Shown here: positions 1-5,993 of the stretch, in pieces
Position numbering within the stretch: position 1 is the stretch's first letter
Layout of the letters: each line of letters begins with the position of its first letter
From: CALHAX01 sp039816705
GTDB taxonomy: Bacteria > Pseudomonadota > Alphaproteobacteria > Rhizobiales > CALHAX01
Assembly: GCA_039816705.1 (NCBI GenBank)
Contig: JBCBXF010000071.1
Coordinates: 1-13,393, forward strand
DNA length: 13,393 bases
Direction of reading: 5' to 3'
Program-made: the position numbers and the translations under genes
The notes under the pieces: model-generated
Database searches by the model: none
Told to the model about the DNA's origin: nothing
Seen by the model: only the letters and a program-made list of their open reading frames with translations

Positions 1-53
1 TTTACCTGCCAAGAACATGGCCCGCATGACAAGGCCGCAACATGGCAGGTAAA
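1..53. repeat. 11-bp perfect inverted repeat, possible RNA hairpin
   Basis: Positions 1-11 (TTTACCTGCCA) are the exact reverse complement of 43-53 (TGGCAGGTAAA), separated by 31 bases. Inside the loop, a GGCC on each side could pair further. On the plus strand the right arm is followed by A residues and then GGGG, so it does not look like a plus-strand intrinsic terminator. The left arm touches the window edge, so a T-tract for a minus-strand terminator could lie just outside. It may be a terminator or processing site of the neighbouring gene, or an operator-like palindrome; the sequence does not decide. Confidence 0.55.
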
Positions 54-101
54 AAGGGGTGACCGCACGCGTCCGGCGTCGCGGCTTGCGGAAGACTTAC
101 G

Positions 102-374
102 ATGTACGAGCGGCAAAAACTTCGGCGGGCCAAGCAGCGCGTGGCGGACCTCACCGCGTTCTACTTCCACCTGTTCATCTATGCGGTCTCGGTGCCGTTG
201 ATGTTCGCGATTAACTACCACGCGAGCCCGGAGTGGTGGGCGCAATTCCCGTCGCTGATCTGGGGCCTTGGGCTACTTGCACACGCGTCGGCTGTCTTTG
301 GCGCGATGCCGCGGTTTGTCGAACGATGGCAGGTGCGCAAGATCAAGCAGCTGGTCGAAGAAGAACGCAACTGA
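102..374 (+). CDS. 2TM domain-containing small membrane protein
   Basis: This 90-residue protein fits the 2TM domain family. It has a charged N-terminal helix (about residues 1-18), a first membrane helix at about 21-38 beginning YFHLFIYAV, a short loop with paired tryptophans (45-46), a second membrane helix at about 49-67, and a basic C-terminal tail (ERWQVRKIKQL). In this family the 2TM domain occurs alone or fused to LytTR or histidine kinase domains; here it stands alone and has no known activity. The ATG at 102 has a good Shine-Dalgarno (GGAAG at 90-94, spacing 7). It converges with the flavoprotein gene, whose stop lies 26 bp away, with no terminator visible between them. Family assignment is fairly secure; function is unknown. 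Confidence 0.8.
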   Translation: MYERQKLRRAKQRVADLTAFYFHLFIYAVSVPLMFAINYHASPEWWAQFPSLIWGLGLLAHASAVFGAMPRFVERWQVRKIKQLVEEERN

Positions 375-400
375 CGCCAGGTGGCCTTGTAGCAACCCGT

Positions 401-1657
401 TCAAGCGGTCGCGGCCTTCAGCGCATAGTGGTCGGCATAGAACTTCAGTGTGTCGACACGTAGTGCATCCAGCGCAGCGTAGCGCGTGCCGAAGCGATCG
501 GCGGCGAGCACTGCAAGATCAAGCGGGGCCTCCCCGGTCATGATCCACTCTGCGAGTACCCACCCTGCCCCGCCACCGGACGCAATGCCGAACGCATTGA
601 AGCCCGCGCCGACGAACATGTTGGCACACATCTCCGCCGGGCCGAGCATCGGGTAGCCGTCGGGCGTGAAACTCTCCGGCCCGTTGACCATCGTCTTGAT
701 GCCGACGGTTTCGAGTGACGGCACACGAGCGACGGCGGCCTCGAGATGCTGGGTAAAGTGATCCCAGTCGTCGTCGAAGAGCTGAAAGGCGAAGTCAGGC
801 GGGACGGTTGCCATGTCCCACGCGACCGGGTCCGGTTCATAGCCGCCGAAGGACAACCCGCCGACCTCTTCCTTGAAATACGTCCGCCGGTCCGGATCAC
901 GGATTGTTGGGGTGTCAGAACTAAGACCTTCGATCGGCTCGGTGATGACGTACTGGTGTTTCACCGGCTGGAGCGGAACGTCGACACCGGCCATGGCGCC
1001 AACCTGACGCGCCCACATGCCGGCGCAGTTTACCAGCGTGTCGCAGGTGATCGTTCCCAGCGCGGTCTCAACACCGGTTATGCGACCGTGCGATAGCTCG
1101 ATGCCACTGACACGCACACCCTCCAAAAGGCGCGCGCCATGCATGCGCGCACCCTTTGCGAGCGACATGGCAATGTCGGACGGATTGGCCTGACCGTCCG
1201 TTGCGAGGAAGCTGGCGCCGACAAGATCGTCGGTCGCAATGAACGGGCAGAGCGCATGCGCTTCAGACGGAGAAATAATATCCATCTGCATGCCGAAGCG
1301 CGCGGCGTTCTTTGCCCCCTCCTCAAACTCGGCAAGGCGATCCGCGTTGCATGCAAGCCTCAGACAGCCGGTCATTTTCCAACCGGTCGACAGCCCGGTC
1401 TCGGAGTCGAGCCTTTTGTAGAGCTCTACCGAGTGCTTGAGCATCTCCGTAACACCGGCCGATGATCGCAGTTGCCCGACCAGTCCGGCCGCATGCCACG
1501 TCGAGCCCGAGGTGAGCTGATTTTGCTCGAGCAGGACGACGTTGGCGTTGTGGTCGCGGGCGAGATGATAGGCGGTTGCGCAGCCGACAATGCCGCCCCC
1601 AATGATGACGATCTGAGCGTGGGTCGGGAGGTTGTCCCGGTCGCGTTCTGTCACCAT
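401..1657 (-). CDS. FAD-dependent oxidoreductase, dimethylglycine/sarcosine dehydrogenase-like, single-domain
   Basis: This 418-residue flavoprotein belongs to the DAO family and probably oxidises an N-methylated or secondary amino acid. The dinucleotide-binding motif IIGGGIVG lies at about residues 18-25. The motif GSTWHAAGL follows at about 51-59, and its histidine (about 55) matches the residue that carries covalent FAD in dimethylglycine and sarcosine dehydrogenases. The C-terminal flavin-contact region contains NGPESFTPDGYPMLGP and GAGFNAFGIASGGGAG. Canonical relatives are about 800 residues with a folate-binding GcvT-like half. This one stops just after the HY-containing linker, and no GcvT remnant is readable beyond the stop, so it is a short form. 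The start could be GTG 1663, ATG 1657 or GTG 1654; ATG 1657 has GGGTG just upstream. It follows the aminotransferase by about 18-24 bp and is probably cotranscribed with it. The exact substrate cannot be assigned. Confidence 0.85.
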   Translation of the reverse strand: MVTERDRDNLPTHAQIVIIGGGIVGCATAYHLARDHNANVVLLEQNQLTSGSTWHAAGLVGQLRSSAGVTEMLKHSVELYKRLDSETGLSTGWKMTGCLRLACNADRLAEFEEGAKNAARFGMQMDIISPSEAHALCPFIATDDLVGASFLATDGQANPSDIAMSLAKGARMHGARLLEGVRVSGIELSHGRITGVETALGTITCDTLVNCAGMWARQVGAMAGVDVPLQPVKHQYVITEPIEGLSSDTPTIRDPDRRTYFKEEVGGLSFGGYEPDPVAWDMATVPPDFAFQLFDDDWDHFTQHLEAAVARVPSLETVGIKTMVNGPESFTPDGYPMLGPAEMCANMFVGAGFNAFGIASGGGAGWVLAEWIMTGEAPLDLAVLAADRFGTRYAALDALRVDTLKFYADHYALKAATA

Positions 1658-1681
1658 GATCACCCGTGTTGCATCTGCCGG

Positions 1682-2884
1682 CTAGCGCAGATACCCGCAA
1701 AAACGCTGGATCCGCTTGCAGGCTTCTTCCAGCGCTTCGGTCGACGTCGCATAGGAAATGCGAAAGAAGGGTGAGAGGCCGAAGGCGGCGCCGTGCACTG
1801 CGGCGACCCCTTCTTCTTCGAGCAAGGCGGTGACGAAGGCTTCGTCATCGGTAATCTCTTTGCCACCTTCACTTGTCTTGCCAATGCAGCCTTCGACGGA
1901 GGGGTACACGTAAAATGCACCCTCCGGTGTCAGGCACTCGATACCGTTTGCCTGATTGAGCATCGAGACCACCAGATCGCGGCGTTTGTGAAAGGCGTCC
2001 GCGCGTTCTGGAATGAAATCCTGCGGGCCATTGAGCGCTTCGACGGCCGCAGCCTGGCTGACGGACGACGGGTTGGATGTCGATTGCGACTGGAGCTTGC
2101 GCATTGCGGCGATTAGTTGCTCCGGTCCTCCGGCGTATCCGATGCGCCAACCGGTCATCGCGTACGCCTTTGACACGCCATTCATTGTGAGCGTGCGGTT
2201 ACGCAGTTTCGGCTCGACCTGGACAGGTGTCACGAACGTGAAGCCGTCATAGGTCAGGTGTTCGTACATATCGTCAGAGAGGATCCAAACGTGGTCATGT
2301 CGAAGCAGGACATCTGTCAGCGCCTTGAGTTCGTCGTGGGTGTAGGCTGAGCCGGTCGGGTTCGACGGTGAGTTGAACACAAGCCACTTCGTCTTCGGCG
2401 TGATCGCGGCTTCCAGTGCTGTCGCGGTGAGCTTGAACGCGTCTGCCTTGGTGGTCTCGATGACCTTCGGCTCGCCACCGCTTAAAAGCACCATGTCGGG
2501 ATAGGACACCCAGTAGGGCGCGGGAATGATCACCTCATCGCCCGGATTGAGCGTTGCGCCGAAAGCGTTGAACAACACCTGCTTGCCGCCGGTGCCGACG
2601 GTTATCTCGGACAGAGAATAATCCAGCCCGTTCTCTCGTTTGAACTTGTCGCAGATCGCCTGCTTGAGATCGGGCGTGCCGTCGACGGCGGTGTACTTTG
2701 TATCGCCTGCGTTGATGGCTGAGATCGCTGCCTGCTTGATATTCTCCGGCGTGTCGAAATCCGGTTCGCCGGCACCGAGCCCAATCACGTCCTTGCCCGC
2801 CGCCTTCAGCTCACGTGCCTTCTGGCTGACCGCAATGGTCGGGGAGGGTTTTACGCGAGAGAGCGTGTCGGCGAGAAAGGCCAT
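1682..2884 (-). CDS. aatA: Aspartate aminotransferase (class I PLP-dependent)
   Basis: This 400-residue cytoplasmic enzyme transfers the amino group between aspartate and 2-oxoglutarate, giving oxaloacetate and glutamate; relatives may also accept prephenate. It is full length for the family. Landmarks in order are GLGAGEPDFDTP (35-46), the PLP-stacking tryptophan in PYWVSYP (125), NSPSNPTG (171-178, Asn175), SDDMYEHL (203-210), the PLP-binding Lys239 in NGVSKAYAMTGWR, and the substrate-carboxylate Arg375 in SPFFRISYA. A longer reading frame exists upstream, but the conserved start MAFLADTLSR begins at ATG 2884, which has AAGGA at 2894-2898 with 9-nt spacing; the extra 19 residues of the longer frame are not family-like. 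It is probably the first gene of a two-gene unit with the downstream flavoprotein. A terminator upstream (3016-3046) separates it from the small gene before it. The symbol follows common usage in rhizobia; substrate range is inferred. Confidence 0.93.
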   Translation of the reverse strand: MAFLADTLSRVKPSPTIAVSQKARELKAAGKDVIGLGAGEPDFDTPENIKQAAISAINAGDTKYTAVDGTPDLKQAICDKFKRENGLDYSLSEITVGTGGKQVLFNAFGATLNPGDEVIIPAPYWVSYPDMVLLSGGEPKVIETTKADAFKLTATALEAAITPKTKWLVFNSPSNPTGSAYTHDELKALTDVLLRHDHVWILSDDMYEHLTYDGFTFVTPVQVEPKLRNRTLTMNGVSKAYAMTGWRIGYAGGPEQLIAAMRKLQSQSTSNPSSVSQAAAVEALNGPQDFIPERADAFHKRRDLVVSMLNQANGIECLTPEGAFYVYPSVEGCIGKTSEGGKEITDDEAFVTALLEEEGVAAVHGAAFGLSPFFRISYATSTEALEEACKRIQRFCGYLR

Positions 2885-2953
2885 AGCGGCGTGTCCTTGA
2901 GGAGATGGTCGATAGCGCGCTGGTGTGCAGGCGCGTTGCATGACGCGCCGCGG

Positions 2954-2982
2954 ACCCTACGCCTCGGCGGTTTCCGCATCAA
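2954..2982 (-). promoter_or_regulatory. Possible sigma-70-type promoter for the aminotransferase unit
   Basis: On the minus strand, TTGATG (2982-2977) and TAGGGT (2959-2954) are separated by exactly 17 bp. They lie about 70-100 bp upstream of the aminotransferase start and downstream of the terminator of the previous gene, which is where a promoter is needed. The -10 match is poor, so this is a suggestion only. Confidence 0.25.
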
Positions 2983-3015
2983 GCAGCGCAATCATCGGAG
3001 AATGTTTGTTCGGCC

Positions 3016-3046
3016 AAAACAAAAAAGCACGCCCAATCGGGCGTGC
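3016..3046 (-). terminator. Intrinsic terminator of the small minus-strand gene
   Basis: Read on the minus strand, an 8-bp perfect GC-rich stem (GCACGCCC/GGGCGTGC, plus positions 3027-3034 and 3039-3046) with a 4-base loop is followed at once by TTTTTTGTTTT (3026-3016). On the plus strand the stem is not followed by T residues, so it acts in the minus direction. It shows that a minus-strand transcript comes from upstream of 3046, which supports the small gene at 3130-3282. Confidence 0.88.
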
Positions 3047-3057
3047 GGTGTTTCGTG

Positions 3058-3101
3058 TCCGAGCGTCTTCGGCGCATTCGCCGAGGCAACGCGATGTCGG
3101 A
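3058..3101 (-). other. Long imperfect hairpin in the 3' untranslated region before the terminator
   Basis: Positions 3067-3074 (CTTCGGCG) pair with 3079-3086 (CGCCGAGG) around a 4-base loop, with one G-U type pair. The stem continues outward through GCGT/ACGC (3063-3066 with 3089-3092) and TCCGA/TCGGA (3058-3062 with 3097-3101), interrupted only by bulges on one side. It lies between the stop codon at 3130 and the intrinsic terminator. It could protect the mRNA 3' end or be part of a small RNA released from it; neither is shown. Confidence 0.5.
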
Positions 3102-3129
3102 TGACCCGGAGGTTCGCAGCTGGTCGCGC

Positions 3130-3282
3130 TTAGCGGGTGGCCGAGAAAATGCTCGTCACGAGCGTGCGGATACCTGCATCCGTGTATCCATTTGAGCGGG
3201 CTGCCATCATGCGCGCGTCATTGACGTTCAACGCGTTCGGCGCGGTGCGGGTTGCGGCGTAGAGATCGAGAAAAGTTGCCAT
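3130..3282 (-). CDS. Small hypothetical protein, 50 residues
   Basis: I do not recognise a family. The reading frame begins MATFLDLYAATRTAPN and ends SIFSATR. It has no cysteines, no obvious signal peptide and no membrane helix, and is mildly basic. Three things support it as a gene. ATG 3282 has GGAG at 3293-3290 with 7-nt spacing. About 70% of its codons end in G or C, like the neighbouring genes. A convincing intrinsic terminator lies about 85 nt past its TAA stop on the same strand. A longer start (ATG 3330, 66 residues) is possible but has a weaker ribosome site; the frame also runs open further upstream to beyond 4000, which I take as a GC-rich shadow. The transcript might instead be mainly a noncoding RNA. 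Confidence 0.55.
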   Translation of the reverse strand: MATFLDLYAATRTAPNALNVNDARMMAARSNGYTDAGIRTLVTSIFSATR

Positions 3283-3289
3283 CTGACTG

Positions 3290-3293
3290 CTCC
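3290..3293 (-). promoter_or_regulatory. Ribosome binding site deciding the start of the small gene
   Basis: GGAG on the minus strand lies 7 nt before ATG 3282. The alternative ATG at 3330 has only a GGGAAA run well upstream, so this site favours the 50-residue product over the 66-residue one. Confidence 0.5.
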
Positions 3294-3722
3294 ATGTCTG
3301 GTCGTTGGCAGGGTGTCGTTGCCTCTTCATGTGTGTGATTTTCCCGATTGCACCAGAGCCGCTTACACTGATCTGATATGCGATGCGTGCAGAGGTTTCT
3401 GGCACGGCAATTTCGCGGCGAAACCTGCCGGTTGGGCCAGCTACGGCCGCCGTTCTTTCGCGTTCAGGCCGCCAGTGCGCTTCTCCTGTCGCATTGAGGG
3501 TGGGACGCCGCTTGCGGGTTTCGTTTGCTGCAACTCCCAACCCGCCATAGAGTGCCGGTAAGAGTTGATTCCGGCATTCCGCCTGAGGTGTGCGCGCGGC
3601 ACTGGTCGTGTGCACAGTAGATCCAGGCGCTGGGGGTTCTATTGGACGGGTCGCGCGATGATAGCGGCCCTGCTGATCCGGCTGGCGAGACGACGGGTTT
3701 CCTTGGAAGCTCTGGATCGCAA
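3294..3722. other. Divergent intergenic region with no recognised gene
   Basis: This stretch separates the minus-strand small gene from the plus-strand ppx gene and must hold promoters for both directions, but I see no confident -35/-10 pair. Open frames cross it on both strands. None has a recognisable domain, and one on the plus strand (3313-3561) with several cysteines has no matching family pattern. A 5' extension of ppx could begin at TTG 3642, and a 16-codon extension of the small gene could begin at ATG 3330. Confidence 0.5.
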
Positions 3723-5090
3723 ATGCCGGGCGGTGAGGGGTCAGATACGGCGAACGCGCACGCGTCCGCCGCCGCCCCTGCGAACCCCGATCCAGCGGCA
3801 GGACCTGCCTCGTCGCTGCCTTCAACTGCCACACGGCCCCAAGACCAGCACGGGAGAACGCGCCAACCGCGGGTCCCGTCTCGACGTGCATCACGGATGC
3901 GCGAAAACGAGCCGCGCGACGGCAAAGGCGCACGCGCGAAAAAGCACCAGGCAGGCCCAGCATCGCATCACGAGCCGAACAAGCCAGCTGCCAACGCCGG
4001 CCGTGCCAAGCCGAACCATCGCCGCAAACCACATTCTCGGCGCGATGACGGGCCAACGTATGCTGCGCTCGATCTCGGTACGAACAACTGTCGTCTCCTC
4101 GTCGCTCGACCCTCGCGCCGCAGCTTTCTCGTTGTCGATGCGTTTTCGCGGATCATCCGGCTCGGCGAAGGGGTCACCCGCACCGGTCGCCTTTCGGAAG
4201 AGGCGATGACGCGGACGATCGGCGCTCTCAAAGTCTGTGCTGACAAGATGATCAGACGCGATGTTCAGCGTTCTCGCCTGATTGCCACCGAGGCCTGCCG
4301 CATGGCGGACAATGGGGAGGAATTCGTCGCACGCGTTCGCGAAGAGGCTGGCATCTCGCTGGAGATCGTGAGCCGGGAGACGGAGGCAAAGCTCGCGGTT
4401 TCTGGATGCGCGTCTCTTATCGATCAGAGCTGTGACTGGGCGCTTGTCTTCGATATCGGAGGCGGCTCGTCCGAACTCATCTGGCTCGACCTGCGTCGGC
4501 GGCGCAAACGCACGCGTCGCACACTGCACGATCGCGTTGATGCGCAGGACTGCATCGACTGCTGGACGTCACTCCCCGTCGGGGTCGTAACTCTGGCGGA
4601 GCGCTTTGGCGGCCAGTTCGTGACCGAGAACATTTACGAGCAGATGGTGACTTATGTCTCCGGGTTGCTCGCAGACTTCGAGGCCAAGCATCAGGTTGCA
4701 CGACGCACATCTGGATCGCGGCGGCACTTCCTCGGCACTTCGGGTACGGTCACAACGGTTGCAGGCATTCATCTGGAACTGCCGCGTTATGATCGCCGCA
4801 AGGTCGATGGATGCTGGCTTGCCGTTTCCGATGTGCGGCGTGTGACGGACCGGCTGGCGGCCATGGATTATGACGGGCGCGTTGCCGAACCCTGCATTGG
4901 GAAGGACCGCGCCGATCTTGTTTTGGCCGGGTGTGCCATACTCGAGGCCATGCTGCGTCTCTGGCCGTGTGAACGGTTGCGCGTTGCCGATCGAGGATTA
5001 CGCGAAGGCATTCTCGCCACGCTGATGGCCGACGACGGGGTCTACCGGAACCAGCGCAAACCGCGCCAAGGCAAACCGTGGCGATCATGA
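3723..5090 (+). CDS. ppx: Ppx/GppA phosphatase family protein (exopolyphosphatase or pppGpp phosphohydrolase)
   Basis: This protein is predicted to release phosphate from polyphosphate and/or convert pppGpp to ppGpp, linking it to phosphate storage and the stringent response. From ATG 3723 it has 455 residues. Residues 1-110 are a low-complexity segment rich in Ala, Pro, Arg and Lys, presumably disordered. The ASKHA-fold core begins with YAALDLGTNNCRLLVA (113-128), followed by the likely catalytic Glu221 in SRETEAKLAV (aligned by eye to Glu121 of E. coli Ppx) and the second phosphate loop VFDIGGGSSEL (242-252). It ends with the helical segment containing GKDRADLVLAG. The HD-like C-terminal domain of longer enzymes is absent, as in the shorter members. 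The start is uncertain: TTG 3642 (GGGGG 5 nt upstream) would add 27 residues, while ATG 3723 has a GGA 6 nt upstream. Its stop overlaps rlmE, so the two are translationally coupled. Confidence 0.87.
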   Translation: MPGGEGSDTANAHASAAAPANPDPAAGPASSLPSTATRPQDQHGRTRQPRVPSRRASRMRENEPRDGKGARAKKHQAGPASHHEPNKPAANAGRAKPNHRRKPHSRRDDGPTYAALDLGTNNCRLLVARPSRRSFLVVDAFSRIIRLGEGVTRTGRLSEEAMTRTIGALKVCADKMIRRDVQRSRLIATEACRMADNGEEFVARVREEAGISLEIVSRETEAKLAVSGCASLIDQSCDWALVFDIGGGSSELIWLDLRRRRKRTRRTLHDRVDAQDCIDCWTSLPVGVVTLAERFGGQFVTENIYEQMVTYVSGLLADFEAKHQVARRTSGSRRHFLGTSGTVTTVAGIHLELPRYDRRKVDGCWLAVSDVRRVTDRLAAMDYDGRVAEPCIGKDRADLVLAGCAILEAMLRLWPCERLRVADRGLREGILATLMADDGVYRNQRKPRQGKPWRS

Positions 5091-5899
5091 GCCGCAAAAA
5101 AAGTGATAGTGGTGTCAAAGGGAAGCGCGCAGCTGGCGGACCACGGAAATCTGCGCCGGCAGCCGGTAGCTCCGTTGGCAATGTGGCCGGCAACAAGGTC
5201 GGGCAGAAAGTTGGCTCGGGAAAGCGCAGTCTTGCAACGCGTGTCAAAACCGCGAAGGGACGTCGGATCTCGTCAACCCGCTGGCTGAAGCGGCAACTCA
5301 ACGATCCGTATGTCGTCTCGGCCCGTGAGCAGGGTCTACGCTCACGCGCGGCATTCAAGCTGATGCAGATCCAGGAGAAGTTTGAGATCCTCTCGCCGGG
5401 CAATTGCGTTGTCGATCTGGGTGCAGCGCCTGGGGGGTGGAGTGTGCTGGCATCGGACTGGGTGCGCTCTGTCGAGGGCAAAGGTCATGTGGTGGCGCTT
5501 GATCTCGTGGAAATCGAACCGGTGGCTGGTGTCACGTTCCTGCGGATGGACTTCATGGACGATGATGCGCCGGATCGCCTGATTGCAGCGCTGGATGGTC
5601 GACGCGCCAATGCCGTGATTTCCGACATGGCCGCGCCTTCGACCGGGCACAAGCAGACGGATCACCTGCGAATCATCGGGCTTTGCGAAGCGGCGCTCGA
5701 GTTCGCGCGGGAGGTGCTCGCCCCCGACGGCGTGTTTCTCGCCAAAGTGCTGCAGGGCGGCGCAACGAATGATCTTCTCAACGCATTGAAGCGGGACTTT
5801 TCAAAGGTCCGCCATATCAAACCGGACGCCAGTCGCGCCGACTCATCCGAGTTATTCGTGCTTGCGACCGGGTTTCGTGGCACCCCATCAAACGACTGA
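5078..5899 (+). CDS. rlmE: 23S rRNA (uridine(2552)-2'-O)-methyltransferase RlmE (FtsJ/RrmJ)
   Basis: RlmE methylates the 2'-OH of U2552 in the A-loop of 23S rRNA using S-adenosylmethionine, a late step in large-subunit assembly. The SAM-binding motif VVDLGAAPGGWS lies at 111-122. The K-D-K-E catalytic tetrad of the family is visible as Lys94 (RAAFKLMQI), Asp183 (ISDMAAPSTGHK), Lys223 (LAKVLQGG) and Glu259 (SSELFVLATGF). The protein has 273 residues against about 209 in E. coli; the excess is a basic, Gly/Ala/Lys-rich N-terminal tail of about 55 residues. The start is either GTG 5078, with AAGG 6 nt upstream, or ATG 5087, which forms an ATGA overlap with the ppx stop; the ribosome site favours GTG slightly. 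Either way the gene overlaps ppx and is coupled to it. Confidence 0.93.
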   Translation: MAIMSRKKSDSGVKGKRAAGGPRKSAPAAGSSVGNVAGNKVGQKVGSGKRSLATRVKTAKGRRISSTRWLKRQLNDPYVVSAREQGLRSRAAFKLMQIQEKFEILSPGNCVVDLGAAPGGWSVLASDWVRSVEGKGHVVALDLVEIEPVAGVTFLRMDFMDDDAPDRLIAALDGRRANAVISDMAAPSTGHKQTDHLRIIGLCEAALEFAREVLAPDGVFLAKVLQGGATNDLLNALKRDFSKVRHIKPDASRADSSELFVLATGFRGTPSND

Positions 5900-5993
5900 T
5901 CCCGGCACGTATTGTGCTATCCTCCGCATTCGAAAACTTGCAGCGGCGGCCAGGCTGACCGACACCGCCACGCACTGCCCGAAACGACACCCC

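Noticed and set aside
2885..2941. A 19-codon upstream extension of the aspartate aminotransferase.
   Set aside because: The family's conserved start begins at ATG 2884, which has AAGGA at 9 nt. The extension is Pro/Arg-rich and overlaps the likely leader.
3313..3561. A plus-strand 82-codon frame with several cysteines that looks a little like a zinc finger.
   Set aside because: The cysteine spacing fits no family I know, it has no convincing ribosome site, and it overlaps the 5' end of the small minus-strand gene region.
3331..4056. A long minus-strand open frame continuous with the small gene, reaching about 308 codons in total.
   Set aside because: Only the last 50-66 codons have a plausible start and ribosome site. 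The upstream part is antisense to the ppx N-terminus, is Arg/Pro/Ala-rich as expected of a GC-rich shadow frame, and shows no domain.
5862..5993. A 44-codon in-frame upstream extension of the cyclase, starting inside rlmE.
   Set aside because: It overlaps the rlmE 3' end, is not family-like, and the cyclase domain normally starts near ATG 5994.
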